The notes beneath the pieces were generated by a model. That model saw nothing but the letters and a program-made list of their open reading frames with translations. It was not told the DNA's origin and did no database searches. The translations under genes and the position numbers were made by a program. Positions 26,340 through 33,551 of a stretch of DNA of 39,608 nt are shown in pieces (the stretch's first letter is position 1; every line of letters starts with the position of its first letter). The stretch lies in assembly GCA_024640025.1 (NCBI GenBank), contig JAHEFT010000152.1, forward strand, positions 1 to 39,608, given 5' to 3'. Source of the stretch: Chromatiales bacterium. Its GTDB lineage: Bacteria; Pseudomonadota; Gammaproteobacteria; Xanthomonadales; SZUA-36.

Positions 26340-27149
26340 TCAGCCGGCTTCGATCTGGCGAACAGGCGCAAGCGTGATGCCAGGCGTTGCCGGTCGGAAA
26401 ACGGCGCGATCCTGGTAAAAAACATCATCCTGGGCACACGAATCCCACCAGCCCGGTATTCCTGCCAGGGGTATTGGCGACAGACCGGCCGGCGATTCAA
26501 GCCATCGTGGTTTAGCCAGTGAACTGCCCAGCAATTGGTCGAGTTCTTCTGCTGAGTACAGCGTGGTTGTATGTATCAGTAAAGCATGCGCGGTGATGGC
26601 TTTGTAGGGTTGCAGAAATTTTTCCAGGATGGCATGACCGCAAACGAGTACCTGCAGTTGCGTGGCCCAGCTTTCACGGTATCTCACGAACGCGCTGTAC
26701 CAGTCGCGCCTGGCAAGTGCATTGAGCGCATCGATGTTCGATCCGGATACGATGACCCCGCTTTCATCAAGCAGAGTCAATGCATCGCGTTGCTTGCCTC
26801 TGCGGCCAACCCGGTCATGATCCAGTTGCCCGTAGTGCAATGAATTCATGGTGGCTTTGAGCTTTGGCAGGCGGCACCAGACCAGGGCATTGAACAGGTC
26901 ATGCCAATTATTTTCCCGGGTGCTCACCTGGCCGCTCTCAAAAATATGCCGTTCATAGTCCAGGCCCGGTAGTGCCGTTGCCGGTACGAATCGAATGGGC
27001 CGCCCCTTGCGGCTCGATGTGCCCGGCGGGAGGAGCGAATTCAGGCATTCAGCATCCGGAAATCCCTCACCATGAAGGGCTTCCAGGTAACTGCGGTAAC
27101 CCTCCCAGCAGGGGTCATCCGGTTCGATTTGAGATTTCCAATCCGTCAT
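26340..27149 (-). CDS. DUF3025-family protein
   Basis: A 269-residue soluble protein without signal peptide or membrane segment. The central block WHDLFNALVWCRLPKLKATMNSLHY is what I recognise as the DUF3025 family, found mainly in beta- and gammaproteobacteria. A later AHALLIHTTTLYSAEELDQLL and the final PGWWDSC also fit that family's layout. Its biochemical role is unknown. I start at 27149 (MTDWKSQIEP), not at the upstream frame opening at 27266, because the extra 39 residues are low-complexity and the divergent hydrolase remnant occupies that stretch. Confidence 0.83.
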   Translation of the reverse strand: MTDWKSQIEPDDPCWEGYRSYLEALHGEGFPDAECLNSLLPPGTSSRKGRPIRFVPATALPGLDYERHIFESGQVSTRENNWHDLFNALVWCRLPKLKATMNSLHYGQLDHDRVGRRGKQRDALTLLDESGVIVSGSNIDALNALARRDWYSAFVRYRESWATQLQVLVCGHAILEKFLQPYKAITAHALLIHTTTLYSAEELDQLLGSSLAKPRWLESPAGLSPIPLAGIPGWWDSCAQDDVFYQDRAVFRPATPGITLAPVRQIEAG

Positions 27150-27157
27150 AACATTCA

Positions 27158-27415
27158 ATGCTAATCTATTGGCAGAACACAAAAGAAGACCATGACCAGC
27201 AACCCTGGGGCGGCGAGGAGCTGGTGTTCCGCCGGAAAGAAGGCCTGGCCATCGTCTATCTGCCAACCATGAACCCGATTTCGGAAATGGTGCGGTTGAA
27301 ACGCATCGAGGGTGACCGCTTTCACACTATCCGCAGCGATGGGCAACCCGGTCACGAAGTGGTATTTGAACGCGACGGAAACGGTCGGGTGACGGCCAGG
27401 AGCGGACATCAGTGA
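27158..27415 (+). pseudogene. Probable remnant of a serine hydrolase C-terminus
   Basis: The frame encodes 85 residues, QPWGGEELVFRRKEGLAIVYLPTMN then RLKRIEGDRFHTIRSDGQPGHEVVFERDGNGRV. This looks like the C-terminal beta domain that follows the catalytic part of beta-lactamase-type serine hydrolases. No catalytic domain precedes it: DUF3025 begins eight bases upstream on the other strand. There is no ribosome site, and its end overlaps the converging methyltransferase by seven bases. It may be a leftover of a lost gene, or a small independent protein. Confidence 0.4.
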
Positions 27416-28215
27416 GTGCGCTGCAGAGCCCAAATTGCGGATACAAAGTTATCGTCGAGATACTTGTACTCGGCAACCTGCGTCTTTGCATATTCCAGGA
27501 CATCAGCAGCTAATTCAGGCCGTCGCGTGGCAATCGAGATGGCCCGCGCCATAATCAGCTTGCCATCTTTACCACCATAATGATTTGATTCGATCGTCTC
27601 GCTTAACAAGGTATCGCCGCATGCAGTTAGCCGAGCAATCATCGCGTCGTGATCAGCGTACTGTTCAAAGCCGGTAAAATCTGACGATCCGCCGTCTCTG
27701 ATAAAACCGTCGCTTATGACTATGTATCCACCCGGTTTTACGTACTGCCGGATAACGGAGACGGTTTGATCCAGTGGACCCAGAACATCTCCAAGCGCGA
27801 CAAATAGCGCAATGTCGAAAGATTTGAACTTACCCGCCAGCTTTAGAATGTCGCCGTGAATGAAATCACACAGCTCCGCTACGCCCCTGGATTCGGCGAG
27901 ATCTTTGCAATGCTCTACAAAGGGTTTATACAAATCGATCCCCAATACCCTGAGTTTAAGTTTTTCGGCAACTTCAACGGCTACAGCGCCTTTGCCACAC
28001 CCGAGATCCACCACTGTCACCGATTCTGATATATCGAGAGCTTTGATAACGCCGGCAATGGCTTTTGCATTGCCGCCGAGTTCCTCCAGGTCCGCTAGCA
28101 ACTCCGGTATATAGTCCAGTAGCGCAATTGGCGTCTCTAGCGCGTACGCAACCATTTCATCTTCAGACCGCATGGCTGGTTTATCGGTCGATTTTTCCAT
28201 CGTGTCAATGGCCAC
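27409..28215 (-). CDS. Class I SAM-dependent methyltransferase, substrate unknown
   Basis: A 268-residue soluble protein with a Rossmann-fold methyltransferase core. Motif I is VTVVDLGCGKGAVAVEVAEKL (around 67-87), followed by LRVLGIDLYKPFVEHC for ribose binding and DFIHGDILKL for the adenine side. GGYIVISDGFIRDG is motif III. The N-terminal 45 residues (LETPIALLDYIPELLADLEEL) are helical and could bind substrate. It starts with GTG at 28215 or ATG at 28200. A perfect 11-base inverted repeat covers the likely -35 region. Small-molecule methylation is more likely than RNA or protein, from the overall fold only. Confidence 0.85.
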   Translation of the reverse strand: MAIDTMEKSTDKPAMRSEDEMVAYALETPIALLDYIPELLADLEELGGNAKAIAGVIKALDISESVTVVDLGCGKGAVAVEVAEKLKLRVLGIDLYKPFVEHCKDLAESRGVAELCDFIHGDILKLAGKFKSFDIALFVALGDVLGPLDQTVSVIRQYVKPGGYIVISDGFIRDGGSSDFTGFEQYADHDAMIARLTACGDTLLSETIESNHYGGKDGKLIMARAISIATRRPELAADVLEYAKTQVAEYKYLDDNFVSAIWALQRTH

Positions 28216-28239
28216 TATGGTTCGTTAGCGGAGATTGGT

Positions 28240-28283
28240 TATATAAGCAGGGCTAGTTCTGCTTTAAAGCGCAAAGCAGAACT
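28240..28283 (-). promoter_or_regulatory. Promoter with perfect 11-bp inverted repeat (methyltransferase gene)
   Basis: On the minus strand TTTAAA (28263-28268), 17 bases, then TATATA (28240-28245) form a plausible sigma-70 promoter 25 bases before the start. A perfect inverted repeat, AGTTCTGCTTT with AAAGCAGAACT and a 7-base centre (28255-28283), covers the -35 box, so it probably binds a regulator. Further GTTCTG/CAGAAC half-sites occur at 28313-28338. The remainder of the 314-base gap (28216-28529) shows no gene. Confidence 0.45.
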
Positions 28284-28529
28284 TTCAGCGCTAATAATTC
28301 GGGCAGTCAGAAGTTCTGCAATCGGCCAAGATCAGAACACGTGCAAGCGCGATTGTTGCAAAGTCACAAGATGCAGCCTACTGTCACTGCTCCCAATGTC
28401 GAAGATTTAGCGGCTCAGCATTTTCTGCCCCCGGCGGAATTGCAAGAGATCAGCTGCAAATTACGTCTGGAGATGGCCAGATAAAATATTTTCGAAAGAC
28501 CATTGCCCGTATCGAAAAACCCCGGTGAC

Positions 28530-29882
28530 CTAGAAGATCAGGCTGAATCTGGCGCCACCGGTCTCCGATTCGCCCAATGTCACATAGCCCCGATGCGCAA
28601 TCATGACTTGGCGAGTGAGCGCGAGCCCGACACCGGATCCTGTTTTCTTGGTTGTGAAGAAAGGCACGAAAATCTTACGGGTGATATCAGCTGCTACGCC
28701 CGGCCCGTTGTCACTGACTTCTATGACGACATGACCGCGCCGATTAAGATTCGCGGTCAGCGAGATTTGTGGCGAAGCAATTTCTGCTGTCGCTTGCCAG
28801 GCATTGCGCAGCAGGTTCAGCAGAATCGGCTCAAGCAGGTCTCGATCAGCCAAAACTTCGAGGCCCTTTGGCGTCGTTTGGATATTGAGGTCCACGCGAT
28901 CATCCGACCATTCTGCGACCGCGAGTTTGCCAACGTGGTCGAACAAATCGGCAATCGGTACGCGCTTTTTTTCCGGAGGGGCGAGACGGGTCAGCTGCCT
29001 GTAGCTGTTTACGAACTGAGTCAGGCTGTCCGATCGCCGTGCAACCGTGGCGACTGCGCCTTGTATGTCTGTGACATCATTTTTGACGGGCGATTCATCA
29101 TCCAGCCGATCCACAAGTTCGTCGGCCAGGTCGTTTGCGGTGCGTGCAAGGGAAGAGATCGGGGTGATCGAATTCATGATTTCGTGTGTCAGCACGCGGA
29201 CAAGGTCCTGCCAGGCTTCGGCCTGTATGAAATCAAGTTCGCTTTGTATGTCTTGAAGGGAAACCAGGAGCTCCTGCGAGCCATTGATCACGACTTCAGT
29301 CGACGCCAGCGTCATTTGCTGTTCCATGCCGTCATGGATAAATGTAACCAGTTCACGGTTGCCCGGAACCGTTTCCACGATCGCTTTGTGGAATCCTGAG
29401 CCAAACTGCAGCAGGTCTCTCACCTGGGAGACAGCAGACACGCCGAACAGTCGTCGGGCTGCGTTATTCTGCAAAGTGATCGAATCATCCTGGTGTATGG
29501 ATAACAGCGGAACCGGTACATGTTCCACAAGAGCTTTAAGCTGCCGACGGTCAGCCTCCTGCTCCGATCGCAATTTGCGCAGATTCTCGAGCGTCTCCGT
29601 GAAAACCTTTCCGAGCTCGTCAAAGCCTGCTCCGTTGTCGGAAAAGTTGAATCGCTGGGAAAAATCCGAGTAACGTGCGGCATCGAGGAACCGCGAGAGT
29701 TCCTTGTTGGTCTTGGTGATGAAGCGCCACAGCTCGAAGGCTGACAGGCAGAGCAGCAAAGCCGCGATCGTCAGCCCCGCATAATACGCGCCCGAGATAG
29801 CCAGCCATGCAACCGCGAGCGAAATGAGGAGCAGGATCGCCAGGCGTCCAGCCAATGCGATGGAGAATGTTTTAAAGGCCAT
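28530..29882 (-). CDS. Sensor histidine kinase (NtrY-like) partner of the sigma-54 regulator
   Basis: A 450-residue membrane sensor. Two hydrophobic helices lie near 11-30 and 34-53 with almost no periplasmic loop, so it probably senses a membrane or internal signal. A HAMP-like linker follows, then a PAS domain (about 112-215). The HisKA motif VLTHEIMNSITPI carries H233. The ATPase domain has N360 (LLRNAWQAT), DNGPGV (391-396) and GSGVGL (415-420). Its start overlaps the regulator's end by 11 bases. The divergent exporter behind a sigma-54 promoter is the likely target, so this pair probably senses envelope stress or a toxic compound. Confidence 0.92.
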   Translation of the reverse strand: MAFKTFSIALAGRLAILLLISLAVAWLAISGAYYAGLTIAALLLCLSAFELWRFITKTNKELSRFLDAARYSDFSQRFNFSDNGAGFDELGKVFTETLENLRKLRSEQEADRRQLKALVEHVPVPLLSIHQDDSITLQNNAARRLFGVSAVSQVRDLLQFGSGFHKAIVETVPGNRELVTFIHDGMEQQMTLASTEVVINGSQELLVSLQDIQSELDFIQAEAWQDLVRVLTHEIMNSITPISSLARTANDLADELVDRLDDESPVKNDVTDIQGAVATVARRSDSLTQFVNSYRQLTRLAPPEKKRVPIADLFDHVGKLAVAEWSDDRVDLNIQTTPKGLEVLADRDLLEPILLNLLRNAWQATAEIASPQISLTANLNRRGHVVIEVSDNGPGVAADITRKIFVPFFTTKKTGSGVGLALTRQVMIAHRGYVTLGESETGGARFSLIF

Positions 29883-31254
29883 GCTTTTCCATCCGACGGT
29901 AAAGCGATGCGCGCGTCAGGCCAAGCTCTTTTGATGCGGCCGAAATATTGAACCCATGCTTGCGAAGCGCCGTTTCGATCGTTGTCTTTTCAAGTTGTTC
30001 GAGGTTCAGTTCCATTGACATGTTCGAAGTTGACCGGTCAGGCACACTGATTTGATCAAGTTGCAAATCCCCAGGCTCCAGCTCTTCATCGCTGGACAAA
30101 ATAACGGCCCGTTCAATTGAATGCCGCAGCGCGCGCACATTGCCCGGCCACAGGTACGCTTCCATCGCCTCCCTGGCAGGTCGAGAAAATGCCTTGAGGC
30201 GTTTGTTATATTTCCGTGCGTAGAGAGCTGCGTAATGCTCGGCAATCGGCAAAATATCGCTCTTGCGTTTCCGTAATGGTGGTACCGTGATCTCGACGGT
30301 GTTGAGACGGAAAAGCAGGTCCTGGCGAAAGCGTCGCTCGTCCGCAAGCTTCTCGCGCGGGACATTGGTAGCGCAGAGGACGCGAACATCGATTTCCTGA
30401 CCTTTGTCAGATCCCACAGGCGTTACAACGCGCTGCTCCAGGGCGGTCAATAACTTGGTTTGCAAGTGCAAAGCCAAGTTGCCGATCTCATCAAGAAACA
30501 GGGTGCCGCCGTCAGCGGCCTGGAATCTGCCCAGTCGATCTTCCACTGCACCCGTAAACGCCCCCTTTTTATGACCAAAAAGTTCTGACTCGAACAGGGA
30601 CTCGGTTACCGCGCCAAGATCGATACTGATAAAAACGTTGTCGGCGCGACGGGACTGCCGGTGTAATTCACGAGCGATCAGTTCTTTACCGGTTCCGTTC
30701 TCTCCGAGGATCATGACGTTGGCGTCGGTCGGTGCGGCACGGGAAATGAGAGACAGAACTTCGTTCATTGCCGGAGAGTTGCCAATGATCTGGTCACCGG
30801 GGCGCAGCGCAGCCTTGATCAGCGTTTGATTGGTCTGTCTTAACCTGTTTGCCTCGATTCTGCGCTCGTGAAGTTCGACTGCAGCGGAAACCGTTGCGAG
30901 TACCTTTTCGTTTTGCCAGGGCTTGGCGACGAAATCCGTAGCACCTCGCTTCATGGCTTCTACCACGGTGTCGACGCCGCCGTGCGCGGTGATCATAACG
31001 ACGACAAGATTGGAGTCTATTTCGAGTATGCGCTCCAGCCAGGCGAGGCCCTGCTGACCGCTGGATTCACCCGGCCCGAAATTCATATCAAGGAGAATGG
31101 CGTCGAAGCGATGTTTTGCCAGCAGGTCGGGAATGTCCGCGGGGTCGCTGCACAGGATGACCTCGGCAAAGCGTCGGCGGAGCAGCAGACGACTGGCAGT
31201 GAGGATGTCGGGATCGTCGTCCACAACCAGGACGTGACCATGCTCGGTCCCCAT
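29872..31254 (-). CDS. NtrC-family sigma-54-dependent response regulator
   Basis: A 460-residue activator with three domains. The receiver (5-125) has the acidic cluster at 12-14, phospho-acceptor D56 in LLDMNF and the KPW lysine. The AAA+ domain (about 155-390) has Walker A GENGTGKE (184-191), the sigma-54 contact loop GAFTGA (231-236), Walker B TLFLDEIG (251-258) and an R-finger region. The Fis-type helix-turn-helix ISAASKELGLTRASLYRRM is at 437-455. All key residues for sigma-54 activation are intact. It is divergent from the exporter operon. Two 16-base dyads at 31281-31317 are its likely binding sites, with a sigma-54 promoter 60 bases further. Confidence 0.95.
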   Translation of the reverse strand: MGTEHGHVLVVDDDPDILTASRLLLRRRFAEVILCSDPADIPDLLAKHRFDAILLDMNFGPGESSGQQGLAWLERILEIDSNLVVVMITAHGGVDTVVEAMKRGATDFVAKPWQNEKVLATVSAAVELHERRIEANRLRQTNQTLIKAALRPGDQIIGNSPAMNEVLSLISRAAPTDANVMILGENGTGKELIARELHRQSRRADNVFISIDLGAVTESLFESELFGHKKGAFTGAVEDRLGRFQAADGGTLFLDEIGNLALHLQTKLLTALEQRVVTPVGSDKGQEIDVRVLCATNVPREKLADERRFRQDLLFRLNTVEITVPPLRKRKSDILPIAEHYAALYARKYNKRLKAFSRPAREAMEAYLWPGNVRALRHSIERAVILSSDEELEPGDLQLDQISVPDRSTSNMSMELNLEQLEKTTIETALRKHGFNISAASKELGLTRASLYRRMEKHGL

Positions 31255-31280
31255 AAGGCGGATCCTCCGAATTCAAAAAC

Positions 31281-31317
31281 TGTCCGGAATCGTACAACAG
31301 GCGTCCGATTTCGTACA
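31281..31317. promoter_or_regulatory. Tandem activator-binding dyads (upstream activating sequence)
   Basis: TGTCCGGAATCGTACA (31281-31296) and CGTCCGATTTCGTACA (31302-31317) are two imperfect dyads whose starts are 21 bp apart, two helical turns, on the same face of the DNA. They lie about 88-124 bases upstream of the predicted sigma-54 start and 27 bases from the regulator gene, so the regulator may also control itself. Confidence 0.68.
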
Positions 31318-31379
31318 GTCTTTCCCTGATGCAGTCAGCTCAAGTATGTTTTTTATATAATAACCAATGACATAGAATT

Positions 31380-31395
31380 TGGCACGGTGATTGCA
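31380..31395 (+). promoter_or_regulatory. Sigma-54 (-24/-12) promoter of the exporter operon
   Basis: TGGCACGGTGATTGCA matches the consensus TGGCAC-N5-TTGCA exactly, with GG (31381-31382) and GC (31393-31394) separated by 10 bases. Transcription should start near 31405 toward the membrane fusion protein gene. Confidence 0.9.
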
Positions 31396-31541
31396 TTAAT
31401 TACCGTAACTACAATTCCCGCGCAGGCAAACGAGGAACGGAATAACTGCGCAAGGCGTCATTACAGGTAACCAAGGTGGGCAAGATCAGCAAAATTCAAC
31501 AGGACCTTCCAGGCAAGAAGCCCAATATCTCGGGGCAAGGC

Positions 31542-32795
31542 ATGGATCGTCGCATCGAGAAAAAGACATCGCCCTGGAAGCGGGCTCGCTGGATTGGGGC
31601 AGTTGTCGTGGTGGCCACCCTGGGATATCTCCTGGCCCAGGCGCTCAGCCAGGGCCGCAGCCTTTCGGTGAACTCCGGGAGAATCGAAATATCGAGCGTG
31701 ACGGAAGGAACTTTTGAGGACTTTATTCCGTTGCGCGGACGATTGGAGCCGCGCAGCACGGTCTACCTCGATGCCATTGAGGGGGGCCGCGTCGAAGAGA
31801 TCCTTGTCGAGGACGGGGCACTGGTCAGGCAAGGCGACCTGATCGTGCGACTCTCAAATACCAATATGCAGCTAGAAGTTCTCGGCCGCGAGGCGGCAGT
31901 GACAGAGCAGCTGAACAATATGCGAACCATCGAACTTCAGCTTGAGCAGAATCGCCTCGCCCACAAGCGCAACCTTGTTGAAATTGACTACCAGGTTATT
32001 CGCCTGAGTCGAAACCTGGTGCGGCAGCGTGAATTGGTGGCGACAAACCTGATTTCCAAGGCAGATTTCGATGCGACCGAAGACGAGCTGAATTACTACC
32101 GGAAGCGGCGCGAGGTAACGCTCGAGAGCCAGGCAACGGATGCGCGGATGCAGGAGCAACAGTTGGCCCAGTTGCGCCAGGCCAATGACCAACTGGAAGC
32201 GAGCCTCGCATTCGCCCGGAAGAATCTTGATGGCCTGAACATCAGGGCACCCCTGGATGGCAAGCTTTCGGGCTTCAACGTTGAGATCGGGCAGTCGATT
32301 GAGCGGGGCGGGAGGCTCGGCCAGGTTGACGATCCGGATGGCTACAAGCTGAACGTGAAAATAGACGAATACTATCTCGGTCGTATAGACCTGGGACAGG
32401 TCGCAACGAGTGAAAACAACCGTGAAGCCTATGCGCTTCGCACCAGCAAGATCTACCCGCAGGTGAACAACGGCCAATTCGAAGTCGACATGCTCTTTGA
32501 TGAGATGCCGACCGGGTTGCGCCGTGGGCAGACGATGCAGATCAAGCTGACGCTGGGCGACCCGGCACCTGCGCGCATGATTCCGAATGGAGCGTATTAC
32601 CAGGAAACCGGCGGTAACTGGATTTTCGTCGTGTCACCGGATGGAAGCCAGGCCATCCGACGCAGCGTAGTCCTGGGCCGCCGCAACACCGATTTCATCG
32701 AGGTTCTTGACGGTTTGGACGTGGGCGAAAAAGTCGTCACGTCGCCCTACACGAGTTACGTGGGTATGGATCGTCTCAGCCTGAGCGACGGCTAG
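31542..32795 (+). CDS. HlyD/MacA-type periplasmic membrane fusion protein
   Basis: A 417-residue adaptor with one N-terminal membrane helix (about 13-33, WIGAVVVVATLGYLLAQAL). It has a lipoyl-like half (LDAIEGGRVEEILVEDGALVRQGDLIVRL), a long coiled-coil hairpin rich in Q/L/E (about 105-235), the second lipoyl half (NIRAPLDGKLSGFNVEIGQSI) and beta-barrel domains. It links an inner-membrane ABC transporter to an outer-membrane channel. I prefer the ATG at 31542 (MDRRIEKK, usual for this group) over the GTG at 31476, which would add 22 residues. It is the first gene after the sigma-54 promoter, followed 48 bases later by the ATPase gene. No TolC gene is present, so a shared channel is assumed. 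Confidence 0.9.
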   Translation: MDRRIEKKTSPWKRARWIGAVVVVATLGYLLAQALSQGRSLSVNSGRIEISSVTEGTFEDFIPLRGRLEPRSTVYLDAIEGGRVEEILVEDGALVRQGDLIVRLSNTNMQLEVLGREAAVTEQLNNMRTIELQLEQNRLAHKRNLVEIDYQVIRLSRNLVRQRELVATNLISKADFDATEDELNYYRKRREVTLESQATDARMQEQQLAQLRQANDQLEASLAFARKNLDGLNIRAPLDGKLSGFNVEIGQSIERGGRLGQVDDPDGYKLNVKIDEYYLGRIDLGQVATSENNREAYALRTSKIYPQVNNGQFEVDMLFDEMPTGLRRGQTMQIKLTLGDPAPARMIPNGAYYQETGGNWIFVVSPDGSQAIRRSVVLGRRNTDFIEVLDGLDVGEKVVTSPYTSYVGMDRLSLSDG

Positions 32796-32843
32796 CCGGG
32801 CAGGCCGGACCAAACAACAGATAGCTATGACGAGGAAAACAAA

Positions 32844-33524
32844 ATGCTGAAGTTGCACGACTTATACAAGGTTTACCGTACTGATGATGTCGAAACCGTC
32901 GCTTTGAGCGGCGTGAATCTGGAGATCAACCAGGGCGACTTTATTGCCGTCATGGGTCCGTCCGGTTGTGGCAAATCAACGTTACTGAACATCATTGGCA
33001 TGCTGGATTCACCAAGCGATGGCAGTTATTGCTTCCTGGATGAGGACGTAGCTGGCTACGGTGAGGCGCAACTCAGTGTCATTCGCAAGAAGAACATTGG
33101 TTTTATTTTTCAGAGCTTCAACCTGATTGATGAATTGACGGTCGCCGAAAACATTGAACTGGCTTTGCTGTATCACGATATGCCGGCCGCTGAACGGACG
33201 CGTCGCGTGAAAGACGTCATGGACCGGATCGGCATTGCGCACCGGGCAGGACACATGCCGGGGCAGCTTTCCGGAGGACAGCAACAGCGGGTTGCCGTGG
33301 CGCGAGCCATTGTCGGCGATCAGCCCCTGATTCTTGCTGATGAGCCCACGGGCAACCTGGATTCCGTGCATGGTCAGGAAGTCATGGACATGCTCAGGAC
33401 CCTGCATTCCGAGGGGACGACGATTGTCATGGTAACTCACTCACCGGCGCACGCCGATTACGCTCAGCGCACGGTCAATCTATTCGATGGTTATGTCGTT
33501 ACCGAGAATACTCGGGCTGCGTAA
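32844..33524 (+). CDS. ABC transporter ATPase (LolD/MacB type)
   Basis: A 226-residue nucleotide-binding subunit. Walker A is GPSGCGKS (38-45), the Q-loop glutamine Q90, signature LSGGQ (142-146), Walker B LILADEPT (162-169) and switch H199. The length and the QSFNLIDELTVAENIELAL segment are typical of the MacB/LolD/FtsE class, which drives mechanotransmission across the periplasm rather than bulk transport through the membrane. It pairs with the FtsX-type permease 27 bases downstream. A GAGGAAAAC ribosome site precedes the ATG. Confidence 0.94.
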   Translation: MLKLHDLYKVYRTDDVETVALSGVNLEINQGDFIAVMGPSGCGKSTLLNIIGMLDSPSDGSYCFLDEDVAGYGEAQLSVIRKKNIGFIFQSFNLIDELTVAENIELALLYHDMPAAERTRRVKDVMDRIGIAHRAGHMPGQLSGGQQQRVAVARAIVGDQPLILADEPTGNLDSVHGQEVMDMLRTLHSEGTTIVMVTHSPAHADYAQRTVNLFDGYVVTENTRAA

Positions 33525-33551
33525 AGTCTCAACCTAAAGCGGGAAAGTAGA

